Shown one piece after another: positions 17,409 to 27,052 of a stretch of 64,000 nucleotides of DNA. The notes below the pieces were generated by a model, which was not told the origin of the DNA, ran no database searches, and saw nothing but the letters and a program-made list of their open reading frames with translations. Numbering within the stretch: the stretch's first letter is position 1; each line of letters starts with the position of its first letter. This DNA is from Alkalinema sp. FACHB-956. GTDB taxonomy: Bacteria; Cyanobacteriota; Cyanobacteriia; Leptolyngbyales; Leptolyngbyaceae. A program made the translations under genes and the position numbers. The DNA is taken from NCBI RefSeq assembly GCF_014697025.1, contig NZ_JACJRC010000020.1, forward strand, positions 1-64,000, given 5' to 3'.

Positions 17409-17984
17409 CTAGTGTCCCTTCGACCGATCGGCATAGCGCACAATCTCAATACCCAGTCCCAGCAAGAGCAGCAATTCCAGCACACACAACGTTGCAATCA
17501 GCCAGTGCTTGAACGGTGAAACGAAACCACTAAAGGTTACAAGGGCTGCAATACCAGAGATGACAAACGTAATCTCATCCACGATCATCTGTTTGAACTT
17601 ACGGTGTTGCCGATGGCGATCGCTGCGATGGGCCAGTTCCCACCCTAGGATAGAGTCCGTGCTGGGATGCTCTGAACCAAGATGGTGGCTAATTTTCTGC
17701 ACTAAAGTGTGGCGAATATAATGACCGATCGCCGTAATTTTTTGATCATTGACCAGGTAATTCCAACCTAGAACTAAACTTACCCACGGCAAAATTAATA
17801 AAGCGTAAGGATTCTTAGCCTTATCCCCCAAGGTCTCACCGAGGGCTAACCCCAGAACGACGCCATACAAACTCAGCGTCACATAAAGCAAATTATCCCG
17901 CCAACCAATGCGCTGGGTTTGCTCCTGCTTTAACTGGTTATATTCTTGGAGATAGACATTCAGCCTGGGTTCGTCTTCTTTCAT
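17409..17984 (-). CDS. Four-helix membrane protein, first gene of nSTAND/PNP-SIR2 operon
   Basis: A 191-residue protein with two pairs of membrane segments: about 29-48 and 57-77, then about 134-155 and 159-181. A charged soluble loop lies between the pairs (about 78-133, with ITAIGHYIRHTLVQKI), and the tail is short and basic. No enzymatic motif is visible. AAGGGGG lies a few nt before ATG 17984. It precedes the PNP-SIR2 gene by 114 bp on the same strand. Its shape recalls small membrane effectors of conflict systems (SLATT-like), which would permeabilise the membrane, but no specific family match can be claimed. Confidence 0.8.
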   Translation of the reverse strand: MKEDEPRLNVYLQEYNQLKQEQTQRIGWRDNLLYVTLSLYGVVLGLALGETLGDKAKNPYALLILPWVSLVLGWNYLVNDQKITAIGHYIRHTLVQKISHHLGSEHPSTDSILGWELAHRSDRHRQHRKFKQMIVDEITFVISGIAALVTFSGFVSPFKHWLIATLCVLELLLLLGLGIEIVRYADRSKGH

Positions 17985-18305
17985 GTAGCCCCCTTGCCCC
18001 TGACAGGATCCGAAAGCCCTTCAAATTCTTTGGCTTCAGTATAAAATTCAAAGTTGAGGAAGTTATGAAGGATATCTCTCCACGAGATGGATTAAAGAAA
18101 GAGAGTTGCCCCTGGCAGAACGGCGGGAAATCGGTGGTAGGTGCGTAGACAGAGGTGGCAGACGTGCAGACAGAAGTAGCAGACAGAAGTAGCAGACAGA
18201 AGTAGCAGGTGCGCAGACAGAGAGTGATGGCCGGTTGAGGCGCGTAAATCAACGAGCTATGATGACTGGGTAAACTCCCGCTACTCTTCCCCTGCTACTC
18301 CTCCT
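17985..18305. other. Divergent intergenic region with repeats
   Basis: About 320 bp separate the conflict-like operon from the divergent U32 gene. It holds a 13-bp tandem array (18168-18206) and must contain both promoters; no regulator site is recognisable. Confidence 0.5.
18168..18206. repeat. Tandem repeat, 3 x 13 bp
   Basis: Three exact copies of AGACAGAAGTAGC, flanked on both sides by degenerate copies from about 18145 to 18224, lie between the divergent nSTAND operon and U32 gene. Confidence 0.85.
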
Positions 18306-20903
18306 ATGTCCCAGTCGTCCTCCCAGTCTGTGCCAACCTCTGAGCGATCGGGTTCCCTCCAGAGGCCAGAACTCTTGGCTCCAGCGGGCAATTGGGAATG
18401 CGCTCGGGCAGCGGTGGAAAATGGAGCCGATGCCATTTATTTTGGCCTCGATCGATTTAACGCACGGATGAGATCGCAGAACTTCACCGAAGCCGATCTG
18501 CCGGAGCTCATGGCCTATCTCCATCGTCGTGGCGTCAAGGGCTACGTAACGCTGAATACCCTCATTTTCCCCCAGGAACTCGCCGACGCCAGCCAGTATC
18601 TCCGCAGCATGATTAGCGCTGGCGTGGATGCGGTGATTGTCCAGGATATCGGGATTTGTCGGTTAATTCGTCACCTGTCACCGGATTTTCCGATTCACGC
18701 TTCCACCCAGATGACGGTGACCAGTGCCGCTGGGGTGGAATTTGCGCAAAAGCTGGGTTGTCAACTGGTGGTGTTGGCGCGGGAATGTTCGCTAAAGGAA
18801 ATTCGTAAAATCCAAACCCAAATCCACGATCGGCAAGTGGCGTTACCGTTGGAAGTATTTGTCCATGGGGCGTTGTGCGTGGCCTATTCCGGGCAATGCT
18901 TAACCAGTGAATCCCTGGGGGGCCGATCGGCCAATCGCGGTGAATGTGCCCAGGCGTGCCGGATGCCCTACGAGTTGATTGCCGATGGGAAGCGGGTGGA
19001 TTTGGGCGATCGGCAATATTTGCTCAGTCCCCAGGATTTGTCAGGCTTAGCCGTATTGCCGGAACTGGTGCAAACGGGCATTAGTTGTCTGAAAATTGAA
19101 GGTCGTTTAAAGGCTCCGGAATATGTGGCCAGTGTGACGCGGGTCTATCGGGAAGCCCTCGATCGCGTAATGGCCCAGACCCTGGAGACCCTTGCGAGCG
19201 ATCGCGATCGCTACAGCTTGGAAATGTCCTTTTCGCGCGGACTTTACACGGGTTGGTTTGAGGGCATTAATAACCAGGAACTGGTTCATGCTCGCTTCGG
19301 GAAAAAGCGCGGGGTGTATTTAGGCGATGTGATTCGGGTGCAGAAAGATCGCGTGACGGTGCGGTTAGAGGCCCCGTTGAAACCGGGGAATGGGGTGGTG
19401 TTTGACAATGGCCATCCGGCGGGCAAGGAAGAGGGCGGACGGGTGTACACCTTAGACCGCAAGGGCAAGGAAGCCACGCTGACCTTTGGTCGGGATGCGG
19501 TGAATTTTCGGCGCGTGTATGTGGGCGATCGGGTGTGGAAAACCAGCGATCCAGAATTTGATAAACAGGTACGGCAAAGCTACGAAAAAGAATACCAATT
19601 TCAGCAACCCATCACGATCGAGCTCCATGGAACGGTAGGGGAAACGCTCGTGGCGATCGGGCGAGATCAGCAAGGTCATACGGTGCAGGTGGAATCCACC
19701 ATGGCGCTGGTAGCCGCCCACAGCAAGCCACTGACCCCGGAACGCCTCCAGGAACAGTTTGCACGGTTGGGGAATACGCCCTTTCAGCTCGATCGATTAG
19801 ACAATCACGTCGTGGGAGACACAATGCTTCCCGTCAGTGAGCTAAATCGGTTACGACGATCGCTGGTGGAACAGTTAGAAACTCTGCGGGCTCAACCGAA
19901 GCGCTGGCAATTACATCCCTCAGCCCAGTGGCATGAATTACTGCCAGAGAGTACGCGCGATCGAACCCCAAAATTTGTCTACCAATCCGTAAAAGATCAC
20001 GGTAAATTGTCGGCTGAACCATCACAGAAAGTATCACCAGAGTTAATCATTCTCTCCCGTAATTTAGAGCAGCTAAAAGCTGCATTAGAATCTGGAATTA
20101 CAACGCTATATTGTGAATTTGAAGATCCTTGTAAATACCAGGATGCGATGCAGTTAGTCACAGTCTATCGCGGAGAACAGGTCACGACACCCCGGCTTTT
20201 AGTTGCGCCACCTCGCATTACCAAACCGAGCGAAAATTGGATTCTACAACAGGTACAGAAATCTAACGCTGACGGATATCTGATTCGTAATTATGATCAG
20301 TTGGAATACTTTGTCGATCGGTTCTGTGTGGGTGACTTTTCCCTCAATGTAGCCAATCCCATTACAGCCAACTATTTCAAAACGCAATTTAATCTAGCTT
20401 GGTTAACTGCATCCTACGACCTCAACGTGCAACAGTTACAGGATTTGTTGCAAGCAGTGCCCACGGAGTGGATGGAAGTCACCATTCACCAACATATGCC
20501 AATGTTCCATATGGAGCACTGTGTATTCTGCGCGTTCCTCTCGGAAGGCACCGACTTTACCAACTGCGGACGACCCTGCGAAAAACACTCAGTCAAGTTG
20601 CGCGATCGGGTCGGTACCGAGCATATTTTGCAAGCCGATGCGGGGTGTCGCAATACCGTATTTAACGGCACAGCACAGACGGGGGCAGAATACGTAACCC
20701 ACCTCATGGATCTGGGCGTCCAGCGATTCCGCATTGAATTTGTCAACGAATCACCGAAACAAGTTAAACGGACGATCGAATGCTATCAGCAACTTCTCAA
20801 GGGTGACATTACAGGGGCGCAACTGTGGCGTGAATTGAAACTGCAAAATCAACTGGGGGTCACTCGCGGTTCCCTGGAAAAAACGGGTGTGATGGTGCAG
20901 TAA
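18306..20903 (+). CDS. U32 family protein with C-terminal extension (RlhA-like)
   Basis: An 865-residue U32 family protein. The N-terminal TIM-barrel-like domain has ELLAPAGNWECARAAVENGADAIYFGL and the family signature EVFVHGALCVAYSGQC (183-198), followed by ECAQACRMPYEL, giving the cysteines that hold an Fe-S cluster in characterised members. The C-terminal part (about 700-800) has a second cysteine-rich patch (HCVFCAF, NCGRPCEKH, AGCRNTVF). Although named peptidases, proven members are hydroxylases for tRNA, ubiquinone or 23S rRNA (RlhA), and the size best fits the RlhA-like branch. Activity here is inferred. ATG 18306 has no obvious ribosome site. Confidence 0.88.
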   Translation: MSQSSSQSVPTSERSGSLQRPELLAPAGNWECARAAVENGADAIYFGLDRFNARMRSQNFTEADLPELMAYLHRRGVKGYVTLNTLIFPQELADASQYLRSMISAGVDAVIVQDIGICRLIRHLSPDFPIHASTQMTVTSAAGVEFAQKLGCQLVVLARECSLKEIRKIQTQIHDRQVALPLEVFVHGALCVAYSGQCLTSESLGGRSANRGECAQACRMPYELIADGKRVDLGDRQYLLSPQDLSGLAVLPELVQTGISCLKIEGRLKAPEYVASVTRVYREALDRVMAQTLETLASDRDRYSLEMSFSRGLYTGWFEGINNQELVHARFGKKRGVYLGDVIRVQKDRVTVRLEAPLKPGNGVVFDNGHPAGKEEGGRVYTLDRKGKEATLTFGRDAVNFRRVYVGDRVWKTSDPEFDKQVRQSYEKEYQFQQPITIELHGTVGETLVAIGRDQQGHTVQVESTMALVAAHSKPLTPERLQEQFARLGNTPFQLDRLDNHVVGDTMLPVSELNRLRRSLVEQLETLRAQPKRWQLHPSAQWHELLPESTRDRTPKFVYQSVKDHGKLSAEPSQKVSPELIILSRNLEQLKAALESGITTLYCEFEDPCKYQDAMQLVTVYRGEQVTTPRLLVAPPRITKPSENWILQQVQKSNADGYLIRNYDQLEYFVDRFCVGDFSLNVANPITANYFKTQFNLAWLTASYDLNVQQLQDLLQAVPTEWMEVTIHQHMPMFHMEHCVFCAFLSEGTDFTNCGRPCEKHSVKLRDRVGTEHILQADAGCRNTVFNGTAQTGAEYVTHLMDLGVQRFRIEFVNESPKQVKRTIECYQQLLKGDITGAQLWRELKLQNQLGVTRGSLEKTGVMVQ

Positions 20904-20941
20904 TCGGGATCCTCGCCCGAGCAATTTACCGTCCTAGCAGC

Positions 20942-21526
20942 TTACCGTCCTAGGAAAAAGTGCAATTGCAACGCAGTCATCACTAAACCCAGCAATCCGC
21001 CCGCAACGACCTGGGGCACTTGCTGGCGTTGGGACACAATACGGGACAGGCCAACGAGAGGAATGAGTGAGTAGAACGGTATCATCACAAGGCCAAATTG
21101 ATAGGTCAATGCCACGATCGGGCCTGCGATTCCCGTGGTATGAAGACTGATTTTCCAGCGACGAGTAATGATCAAAATCATTAATGTATTAGCCGCGTAA
21201 CACAACATCAGCCCCCGGAGCATCAAAGGCATCTTGAGCATCGTCAACAGCACATAGCCGAGGGCATAGCTCAGGAGGGCGACCGTCAGCGGAATGATCC
21301 GTTCTTCTCGCTGGACGAGTTCGGTAGACTTCACAACGCCAAGGTACTTGAGATAAAAGACATAGCCAAAGACAATTAAGCTAGAAAATAGCAGCGTAAT
21401 GACATACGCTAAGATTTTCAATAACCAATTCAATTCACTACTGGCGGTCACCAACAAAAAAAATGTCATCGATGCGATGACTAAGGGATTAAAAATATCA
21501 GAAATGACTTGAGCGATTTTTTGCAT
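20942..21526 (-). CDS. PAP2-like integral membrane protein
   Basis: A 194-residue protein with five or six hydrophobic segments. The C-terminal half resembles the PAP2/phosphatidic-acid phosphatase core (ISLHTTGIAG, then LVGLSRIVSQRQQVPQVVAGGLLG), but the second active-site His of SRxxxxxHxxxD appears to be Gln, so catalysis is doubtful. Cyanobacterial genomes carry similar proteins annotated as PAP2-related. It is convergent with the U32 gene, 38 bp apart, and a TAGCGATCGCTA palindrome lies just upstream of its start. Confidence 0.7.
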   Translation of the reverse strand: MQKIAQVISDIFNPLVIASMTFFLLVTASSELNWLLKILAYVITLLFSSLIVFGYVFYLKYLGVVKSTELVQREERIIPLTVALLSYALGYVLLTMLKMPLMLRGLMLCYAANTLMILIITRRWKISLHTTGIAGPIVALTYQFGLVMIPFYSLIPLVGLSRIVSQRQQVPQVVAGGLLGLVMTALQLHFFLGR

Positions 21527-21595
21527 CTCTAGCCCGTAAAATAGCGATCGCTAGAAGCCATCATATAGCAACTGCGCTATCCTGGCTCATTCTGC

Positions 21596-22180
21596 TCAAT
21601 GATAGAGCCAACTAGTCCAAGCGTATTTACGGCCTTGGGTTACTGGGAGAGCTTGATGGGGGTGGGTATAGTAGGCTGGAAAGACGATCGCGCTGCCCAT
21701 TTTAGGTTTTACTTTGATGTTTTGGCGATCGAAAAAGGTTTCTCCCCCCTGAAAATCCTCATTTAAATAACCAACAATACTGACATCACGGGTGGGAATT
21801 CCTTGATCCACTTCTTGGAAGCGACTCGCGAGCAAAATATTATCGACGTGACGTTTGTACTGTTGGCTCGGGGAATACCGCAAAATGGAGCAGGTTTCAG
21901 CATGGGGAAACCGAATACCATAGGTCTTGTACAGCATTTCCTGAACAATTTCAATTTTTTTGACTAACAAGTCATTTGTCGATTTTTGGACTGGATTGCG
22001 GAGATCAAGGGGCAAAATACCACTGTTGCGCACATCAGAGTCGATCGCACTGAGTAGGATGGTAGCGGACTCAAAGTGACAAAATTCTGCGACATCAATA
22101 ATTTGTGTGCAGAGCTCCAGTTCTACCAGGTTCTCAATGAGGAGAACATCAGCCCCTAAATCCCGAATAGAATAAGTCAC
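21596..22180 (-). CDS. 2-oxoglutarate/Fe(II)-dependent oxygenase (prolyl-hydroxylase-like)
   Basis: A cytoplasmic dioxygenase of the prolyl 4-hydroxylase superfamily. The iron ligands are visible as HxD in YKRHVDN and the distal His in YYTHPHQALPV, with the 2OG-binding Arg in QGRKYAW; DVSIVGYLNEDFQGGETFF is the usual core strand. The substrate is unknown. The frame is open to ATG 22363 (255 residues), but the extra N-terminus looks unlike a protein domain; I prefer GTG 22180 (194 residues), because family members begin just before a YSxxxxGxxxxLIEN segment. It lies upstream of the PAP2-like gene and downstream of a glycosyltransferase on the same strand. Confidence 0.82.
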   Translation of the reverse strand: MTYSIRDLGADVLLIENLVELELCTQIIDVAEFCHFESATILLSAIDSDVRNSGILPLDLRNPVQKSTNDLLVKKIEIVQEMLYKTYGIRFPHAETCSILRYSPSQQYKRHVDNILLASRFQEVDQGIPTRDVSIVGYLNEDFQGGETFFDRQNIKVKPKMGSAIVFPAYYTHPHQALPVTQGRKYAWTSWLYH

Positions 22181-22441
22181 AGCAGCAATCCCAACCCATA
22201 GCTCTTCTATCGTTCCACAGAAATTTGAATTTGGAACAGCATGCTGGAGAGAGAAAATATGCCGCAGTCCACTTGGGGCTTTTCTCCAAGGAATAGACAA
22301 ACCAAAGCTTAGACCACCTAAAGCGTAGCATGTACGAGAAGACAGAGAAGACCGAGCCTTCAACAGGGTTGTGGTAGAAGCACATCGTCAAATCGTCTAT
22401 GGTACTCAGTTCTCATCCCAAGCACGACTAGACAGCACCAA

Positions 22442-23401
22442 CTAGACAATACCGAGCAGTTTGGCAACTTTGTTGGAATTGGATTTAAGAGAGGCCATGA
22501 CCAGCATGAGAAATCTTAGTTGCCGTTTGGCTAACCATCCCACCATTGCCACGATCGTTACTTTGAACAGGGCCAGGATCTTCTGCGGGAAGGGACAGTA
22601 CTGCCAAATCAAATAAACCCGGGTCGGTAAGAACCAGCTCGATCGTTGATGGAAAAAGGTATAGGCAAATTCTGATAATAATGGTCGAGTAAAGGCTTGT
22701 TGGGCATTACGACGCTGCATTTCTGGGTGAGGAGAATCGTCATACACTACGACTTGTGGCGTCACACAAGCCCGAATCCCTGCCTGACGTGCCCGCATAA
22801 TCAACTCAGAATCAGCATGATAGTGGGGCAGAAATTTAGCAGCATACAAACCAATTTGCTCAAACACAGACCGATGGATCAAAACACCATCTCCTGGAGC
22901 TGCATCTACATCAATCACCTCAGCGGTGCGGAGGGCCGTCGGTAAATCAGCCGCCTGTACATCATGCCAAGCTAATTGCAGAATCCGAACCCCCCAGGAA
23001 ACTTGAGTCCCCAAGGCCCAAATCAACCCAGGAACACCCAGATAATCAATACGACTCGCGAGAATTTTGACATCATTCCGTTGGGCGATGTCCACTAACT
23101 GTTCTACATAATCCGAAGCGATCGTGCAGTCATCATTAATCGTCAGAATATAGTCATAGTCTGCTTTCAGAGCGGCTTGCACCCCATAATTGGTTGCGGT
23201 TGACCAATAACACTGATCATCGACTTGTAGAATTCGCACCTTGGGAAAGCGTTGATGAACAGCCTCAGCCGTTCCATCACTAGAGCTGGCATCAACGAGG
23301 ATCACGTCCACACCTGGATGGGTCTGCTGTTGCATGGATCTCAAGAACCGCAGGGTCTTTTCTTTTCGGTTGTAGCAAGTAACGACCGCAGCAATTTTCA
23401 T
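22442..23401 (-). CDS. Glycosyltransferase family 2
   Basis: A 319-residue GT-A fold enzyme, probably acting on cell-surface polysaccharide. It opens with AAVVTCYNRKEKTLRFLRS, followed by VILVDASSSDGT, the metal-binding NDDC region (YILTINDDCT) and PHYHADSELIMRARQAG, typical of rhamnosyl- or GlcNAc-transferase-like GT2 proteins. The C-terminus has a hydrophobic stretch (about 275-305) that may attach it to the membrane. Donor and acceptor cannot be told. An 895-bp AT-rich gap lies upstream. Confidence 0.88.
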   Translation of the reverse strand: MKIAAVVTCYNRKEKTLRFLRSMQQQTHPGVDVILVDASSSDGTAEAVHQRFPKVRILQVDDQCYWSTATNYGVQAALKADYDYILTINDDCTIASDYVEQLVDIAQRNDVKILASRIDYLGVPGLIWALGTQVSWGVRILQLAWHDVQAADLPTALRTAEVIDVDAAPGDGVLIHRSVFEQIGLYAAKFLPHYHADSELIMRARQAGIRACVTPQVVVYDDSPHPEMQRRNAQQAFTRPLLSEFAYTFFHQRSSWFLPTRVYLIWQYCPFPQKILALFKVTIVAMVGWLAKRQLRFLMLVMASLKSNSNKVAKLLGIV

Positions 23402-24323
23402 GACTATTAAACTCTCTCTACAGCAGACAACCTAGATCAATTGCTAGGAAACACAGCATCCAAACGCAAGGCTGCACTATCGCAACCTTCATAAACCTTA
23501 GTTATATATCACCTAATTAGTAGAGCGAAAGAATATAAATGCCAGTTTAAGATCTGGGTGAAGGCTAGATAAATTCCGGCGCACCAAACTAATTTCATAA
23601 ACTGGTAGCTGTACCTGCTCCTCCATAGATTAACTAGCCTGTTTAACTAGTCTGTAGAACACCAACTTGCTATGGCAAGCGCTGTCAGAGATAGCAGTAG
23701 CCCTCATCTAAATATGTAATTAGTCAAGTAGGGATAGCTCTACTTCAATCAAGGACCCAGATTATTTGATTACTAGATTAATTTTTATATATCCGACCTA
23801 TGTTTGGAGCATACCCCTATAACTGTACGACTGAAATCGCCATATGAAATCATCATAAAGTTATAAAACTCTCCTACCTCGGATTCTATCTCTAGGCGCA
23901 TGGAAAGATAGAGATCGAAATCACTGAAGGGATACCATTGAGAGCACCAAAGATCTATTCAGAAATCACTTTCTGAAAGCACTGGAATCTTGCCCTATCA
24001 GCACAACCCAAAAGGAGTATTTAAGTTGCAATAAATAGAACCAATGATATGAGAAATTTAGATGCAAGAAATTGATGAAATCATGATTTTTCCCTTCCAT
24101 ATTAGCGGTCAAGTTACTAGTGCGAACAATGTGATTTAGTACATAATTTAGTACAATGTACTTCAATTAATCCAGCGAAATCTAAACTAGATTTTTTTAC
24201 AAATTTCAATTTTTATCTACTTAAATTTAACGGCGATCGAGTTGGACTCGCCTTAAATCTTGTTGCCATCGGTTAATTTCATCCTTCACGATAGCAATGG
24301 TGTCTTTGAATAGGTGGTCAGTC
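23402..24323. other. Long AT-rich intergenic region
   Basis: About 920 bp without a supported gene between the GT2 gene and the divergent M23 peptidase gene. Base composition is clearly more AT-rich than the flanks. Short palindromes such as CTTGCTATGGCAAG and GTACAATGTAC occur. A minus-strand frame at 23966-24166 has no family features and was not called. No insertion-sequence ends were seen. Confidence 0.5.
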
Positions 24324-25334
24324 ATGTCAACCGCTCCAACATCCCATTGCCAGTCGCCTCGATCGGGGCAATCTTCCCGCCGCTGGCCGCCTATCATCGG
24401 GGTTCTAACCAGTGTGGGCCTCAGTTGTGGGATTCTGAGCCACGGGCAAAGTTCTGCGATCGATGTGTCACCTTCGTTAGAGCCGCATTCATTCCTGATG
24501 GTGCAATCCGCAGGCAATTCATCAGCCAACCCATCAGCTAACCCATCAACTAACCCATCAGCGAATAACAGCCTCTGTCCGTCTGTGTTTGAGGAAATGA
24601 CGACCCATCGCATTGCGGCTGGGGAAACCCTGGAGAGTATTGCCCGCCAATACAACCTGCTACCTGAGACATTAATGGGGCTGAATCCAAGCCTGCGGAA
24701 TCGTCAAGCCCCCGTGGGTCAAAGCATTGTCATTCCGCCGTTTAATGGCATTCGAGTGGACGTCCCACCGGGAACAAGCTTGCGGGATTTAGCTGCACAG
24801 TACAAAGTCCGATCGGATGTTTTGTTTGAGGTGAATGGTTGTCAATCTGCACCCTCCGTTGCCTTTATACCGGGTATAGTGTGGACTCCACTCCAACCGA
24901 CGACGGGAACCACCGCCCAGTTCCCGATCGCCTATCCCTTGCCCAAGGCGGGCGCAGTCCTCATGGGTTTTGGCTTCCAGTTGCGCGATCGCGGAACCGT
25001 CACACCCCATAGTGGAGTGGACTTAGCGGCTCCGATCGGAACACCAGTCTTGGCGGGGGCGGATGGCACCGTCGCCTTTTCAGGAAGTCAGGGCGCGTTT
25101 GGCAATATGGTGGTGATTAACCATGCCCAAGGCTATCAAACCCGCTATGCTCAACTCGATCGCATCCAAGTCAAACTAGGACAGCAGATTAAACGCAGCA
25201 CCACGATCGGCACTGTAGGTCAAACGGGTAAACCGAGTTCCAGCCAGTCTCACCTACATTTTGAAGTGCGATCGAATTCAAAACTAGGGTGGGTGGCCGA
25301 AAACCCCACGAATTACCTACAGCCTCCCAAATAG
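24324..25334 (+). CDS. LysM / M23 family murein endopeptidase-like protein
   Basis: An exported cell-wall protein of about 336 residues. After an N-terminal hydrophobic stretch (PPIIGVLTSVGLSCGIL) and an Asn/Ser-rich 12-bp-repeat linker (SANPSANPSTNPSAN) come two LysM-like modules (THRIAAGETLESIARQYNL and RVDVPPGTSLRDLAAQYKV), then a C-terminal M23 domain with the zinc-ligand motifs HSGVDLAAP and SHLHFEVR. Such proteins cut peptidoglycan cross-links or activate amidases. ATG 24324 is preferred over ATG 24297 because a weak GGTGG precedes it. Confidence 0.88.
   Translation: MSTAPTSHCQSPRSGQSSRRWPPIIGVLTSVGLSCGILSHGQSSAIDVSPSLEPHSFLMVQSAGNSSANPSANPSTNPSANNSLCPSVFEEMTTHRIAAGETLESIARQYNLLPETLMGLNPSLRNRQAPVGQSIVIPPFNGIRVDVPPGTSLRDLAAQYKVRSDVLFEVNGCQSAPSVAFIPGIVWTPLQPTTGTTAQFPIAYPLPKAGAVLMGFGFQLRDRGTVTPHSGVDLAAPIGTPVLAGADGTVAFSGSQGAFGNMVVINHAQGYQTRYAQLDRIQVKLGQQIKRSTTIGTVGQTGKPSSSQSHLHFEVRSNSKLGWVAENPTNYLQPPK
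24525..24560 (+). repeat. In-frame 12-bp tandem repeat, 3 copies
   Basis: GCCAACCCATCA, GCTAACCCATCA and ACTAACCCATCA encode the Ala/Thr-Asn-Pro-Ser linker of the M23 peptidase. Confidence 0.85.
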
Positions 25335-25429
25335 CTGTCCAATCCACCAGACTGGGCCATGAATGCACTGGCTAACCCAGGCTGACCCAGACCTGCGCCC
25401 TTTACCTGTGCCCTAGACCTACACCTAGA

Positions 25430-26878
25430 CTACGCTGCCGTAGTTGGCTGAGACGCAGACTGAGAAGTTGCCTGGGACGTTGGTTGAGCAATGGCTGCCT
25501 CCTCCGGCAAACCCAGCAACTGACAGTAGAGCTTGGCATAGGCGAGGGCGGATTTTCGCCAGCTAAAGTCCTGCATCATGCCCCGCTGCTGGAGCAGTCT
25601 CCACTGGGGTTTGAAGCGATAGGCTTCCGTGGCCCGCACCATACAGGTCAGCAAGTCTAGGGGCTCGTAGCGATCGAAACAGTACCCTGTACCCACCCCT
25701 GCCACCGGATCATTGTGGGATACGGTATCCACGAGTCCCCCGGTACGCCGGACGATCGGCACACAACCATAGCGCATGGATAGCATTTGGCTAATGCCAC
25801 AGGGTTCAAAGCGGGAAGGCATTAAGAAGGCATCGGCCCCGCCATAGATCCGGCGAGCCAGGGCATCGTTATAGAGCAGATAGGTGGCCATCCGTCCAGG
25901 ATATTGGGACGCCAGTTGCCAGAGGGCCGTTTCATAGTAACGATCGCCCGTACCCAAGACCACTAGCTGGGCATTGTTATAGGCTAGGTAGCGATCGAGA
26001 ATTTGCAGAACAAGATCTAACCCCTTTTGTTCAACCAATCGGGAGACCATACCAATCATAAAGGCTTGGGAATTGACCTCTAGGCCCACTTCTTCCTGAA
26101 GCGCAATTTTATTCTTAACGCGATCTTCCAAGGTTTCAGCCGTAAAGGGCTGAGCCAACGCTTTGTCAACGGCAGGATCGTAGGCTTCCGTATCAATCCC
26201 ATTCAACAATCCAGACGTTTTGCCGCTGATGAAGGACAATAATCCTTCTAACGTCTCCCCGTAGGTGGCAGTTTTGATTTGCTCAGCGTAGGTGGGAGAA
26301 ACGGTGGTGACGCGATCGGCAAACTGCACGGCGGCGGCCATCGTGTTATGACCTTGCATGTACCAGGGGCACCAGGTCATGGTTTCTAATTTCCAGCGCC
26401 AGGGACCTTGATAGGCTAAGTTATGAATTGTGAAAACAGTAGAAATATCGGGGTCCTGGTGCATCCACACGGGAATCATCCCCGTATGCCAGTCGTGACA
26501 ATGGATAATTTGAGGTTTCCAGTAATTCCAAGCAAATTCCGCTGCACCATTGGAGAAAAAGGTAAACCGCCAATCTTCATCTTCCCCAGCATAGACGCGG
26601 CGCGGATCAAAGGCCGGATGGCCAAAGAGATATAAGGGCACATCGGTACCGGGCAGCTGGGTTTCGTAGACCGCAAAGCGATTGAACATCGCACTGCCCG
26701 ACCAGATGGGATCCTTGGGAATGGTTAATTTATCGTTCAAAAAGCCGTAATAAGGCATGAAAATGCGGACATCATGGCCCATTTGCCGAAGCACCTTGGG
26801 TAATGCACCCACCACGTCGCCCATTCCTCCGACTTTCGCGATCGGGGCTACCTCTGCTGAGACAAATAGAATCCGCAT
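25430..26878 (-). CDS. glgA: Glycogen synthase GlgA
   Basis: A GT5 enzyme that transfers glucose from ADP-glucose to growing glycogen chains. The 482-residue product opens with the ADP-glucose-binding motif [14 protein letters not shown] (from residue 15; the family has K-T/V-G-G-L/M) and has the C-terminal catalytic region [18 protein letters not shown] with TGGLVDTV. The last 20 residues are Ser/Thr/Gln/Ala-rich low complexity ([14 protein letters not shown]). Start ATG 26878. It stands alone on the minus strand, not in a glg operon. Confidence 0.96.
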   Translation of the reverse strand: MRILFVSAEVAPIAKVGGMGDVVGALPKVLRQMGHDVRIFMPYYGFLNDKLTIPKDPIWSGSAMFNRFAVYETQLPGTDVPLYLFGHPAFDPRRVYAGEDEDWRFTFFSNGAAEFAWNYWKPQIIHCHDWHTGMIPVWMHQDPDISTVFTIHNLAYQGPWRWKLETMTWCPWYMQGHNTMAAAVQFADRVTTVSPTYAEQIKTATYGETLEGLLSFISGKTSGLLNGIDTEAYDPAVDKALAQPFTAETLEDRVKNKIALQEEVGLEVNSQAFMIGMVSRLVEQKGLDLVLQILDRYLAYNNAQLVVLGTGDRYYETALWQLASQYPGRMATYLLYNDALARRIYGGADAFLMPSRFEPCGISQMLSMRYGCVPIVRRTGGLVDTVSHNDPVAGVGTGYCFDRYEPLDLLTCMVRATEAYRFKPQWRLLQQRGMMQDFSWRKSALAYAKLYCQLLGLPEEAAIAQPTSQATSQSASQPTTAA

Positions 26879-27052
26879 ACTGCTTGCTATCCTGGTCAGG
26901 CTGACATAAGAGCCATCATACCGACTTTGGGGATCGGAGCAGTGTCGATTTTGGCAGATTGGTCAGATTGTCAATCTCCCTCCAAAGATCAATTTTTCGG
27001 GCTTGGATTGATTCGACATCAACCACTCGGTAAATTAGGCCAAATTCCAGTC

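Noticed and set aside
22149-22391. Frameshifted N-terminus of the 2OG oxygenase
   Set aside because: The overlapping 80-codon frame has no similarity to family N-termini; a GTG start at 22180 explains the gene better.
23966-24166. 66-codon frame on the minus strand
   Set aside because: In AT-rich spacer, no ribosome site, no recognisable features.
24227-24655. 142-codon frame on the minus strand
   Set aside because: Antisense to the start of the M23 peptidase and driven by its 12-bp repeat.
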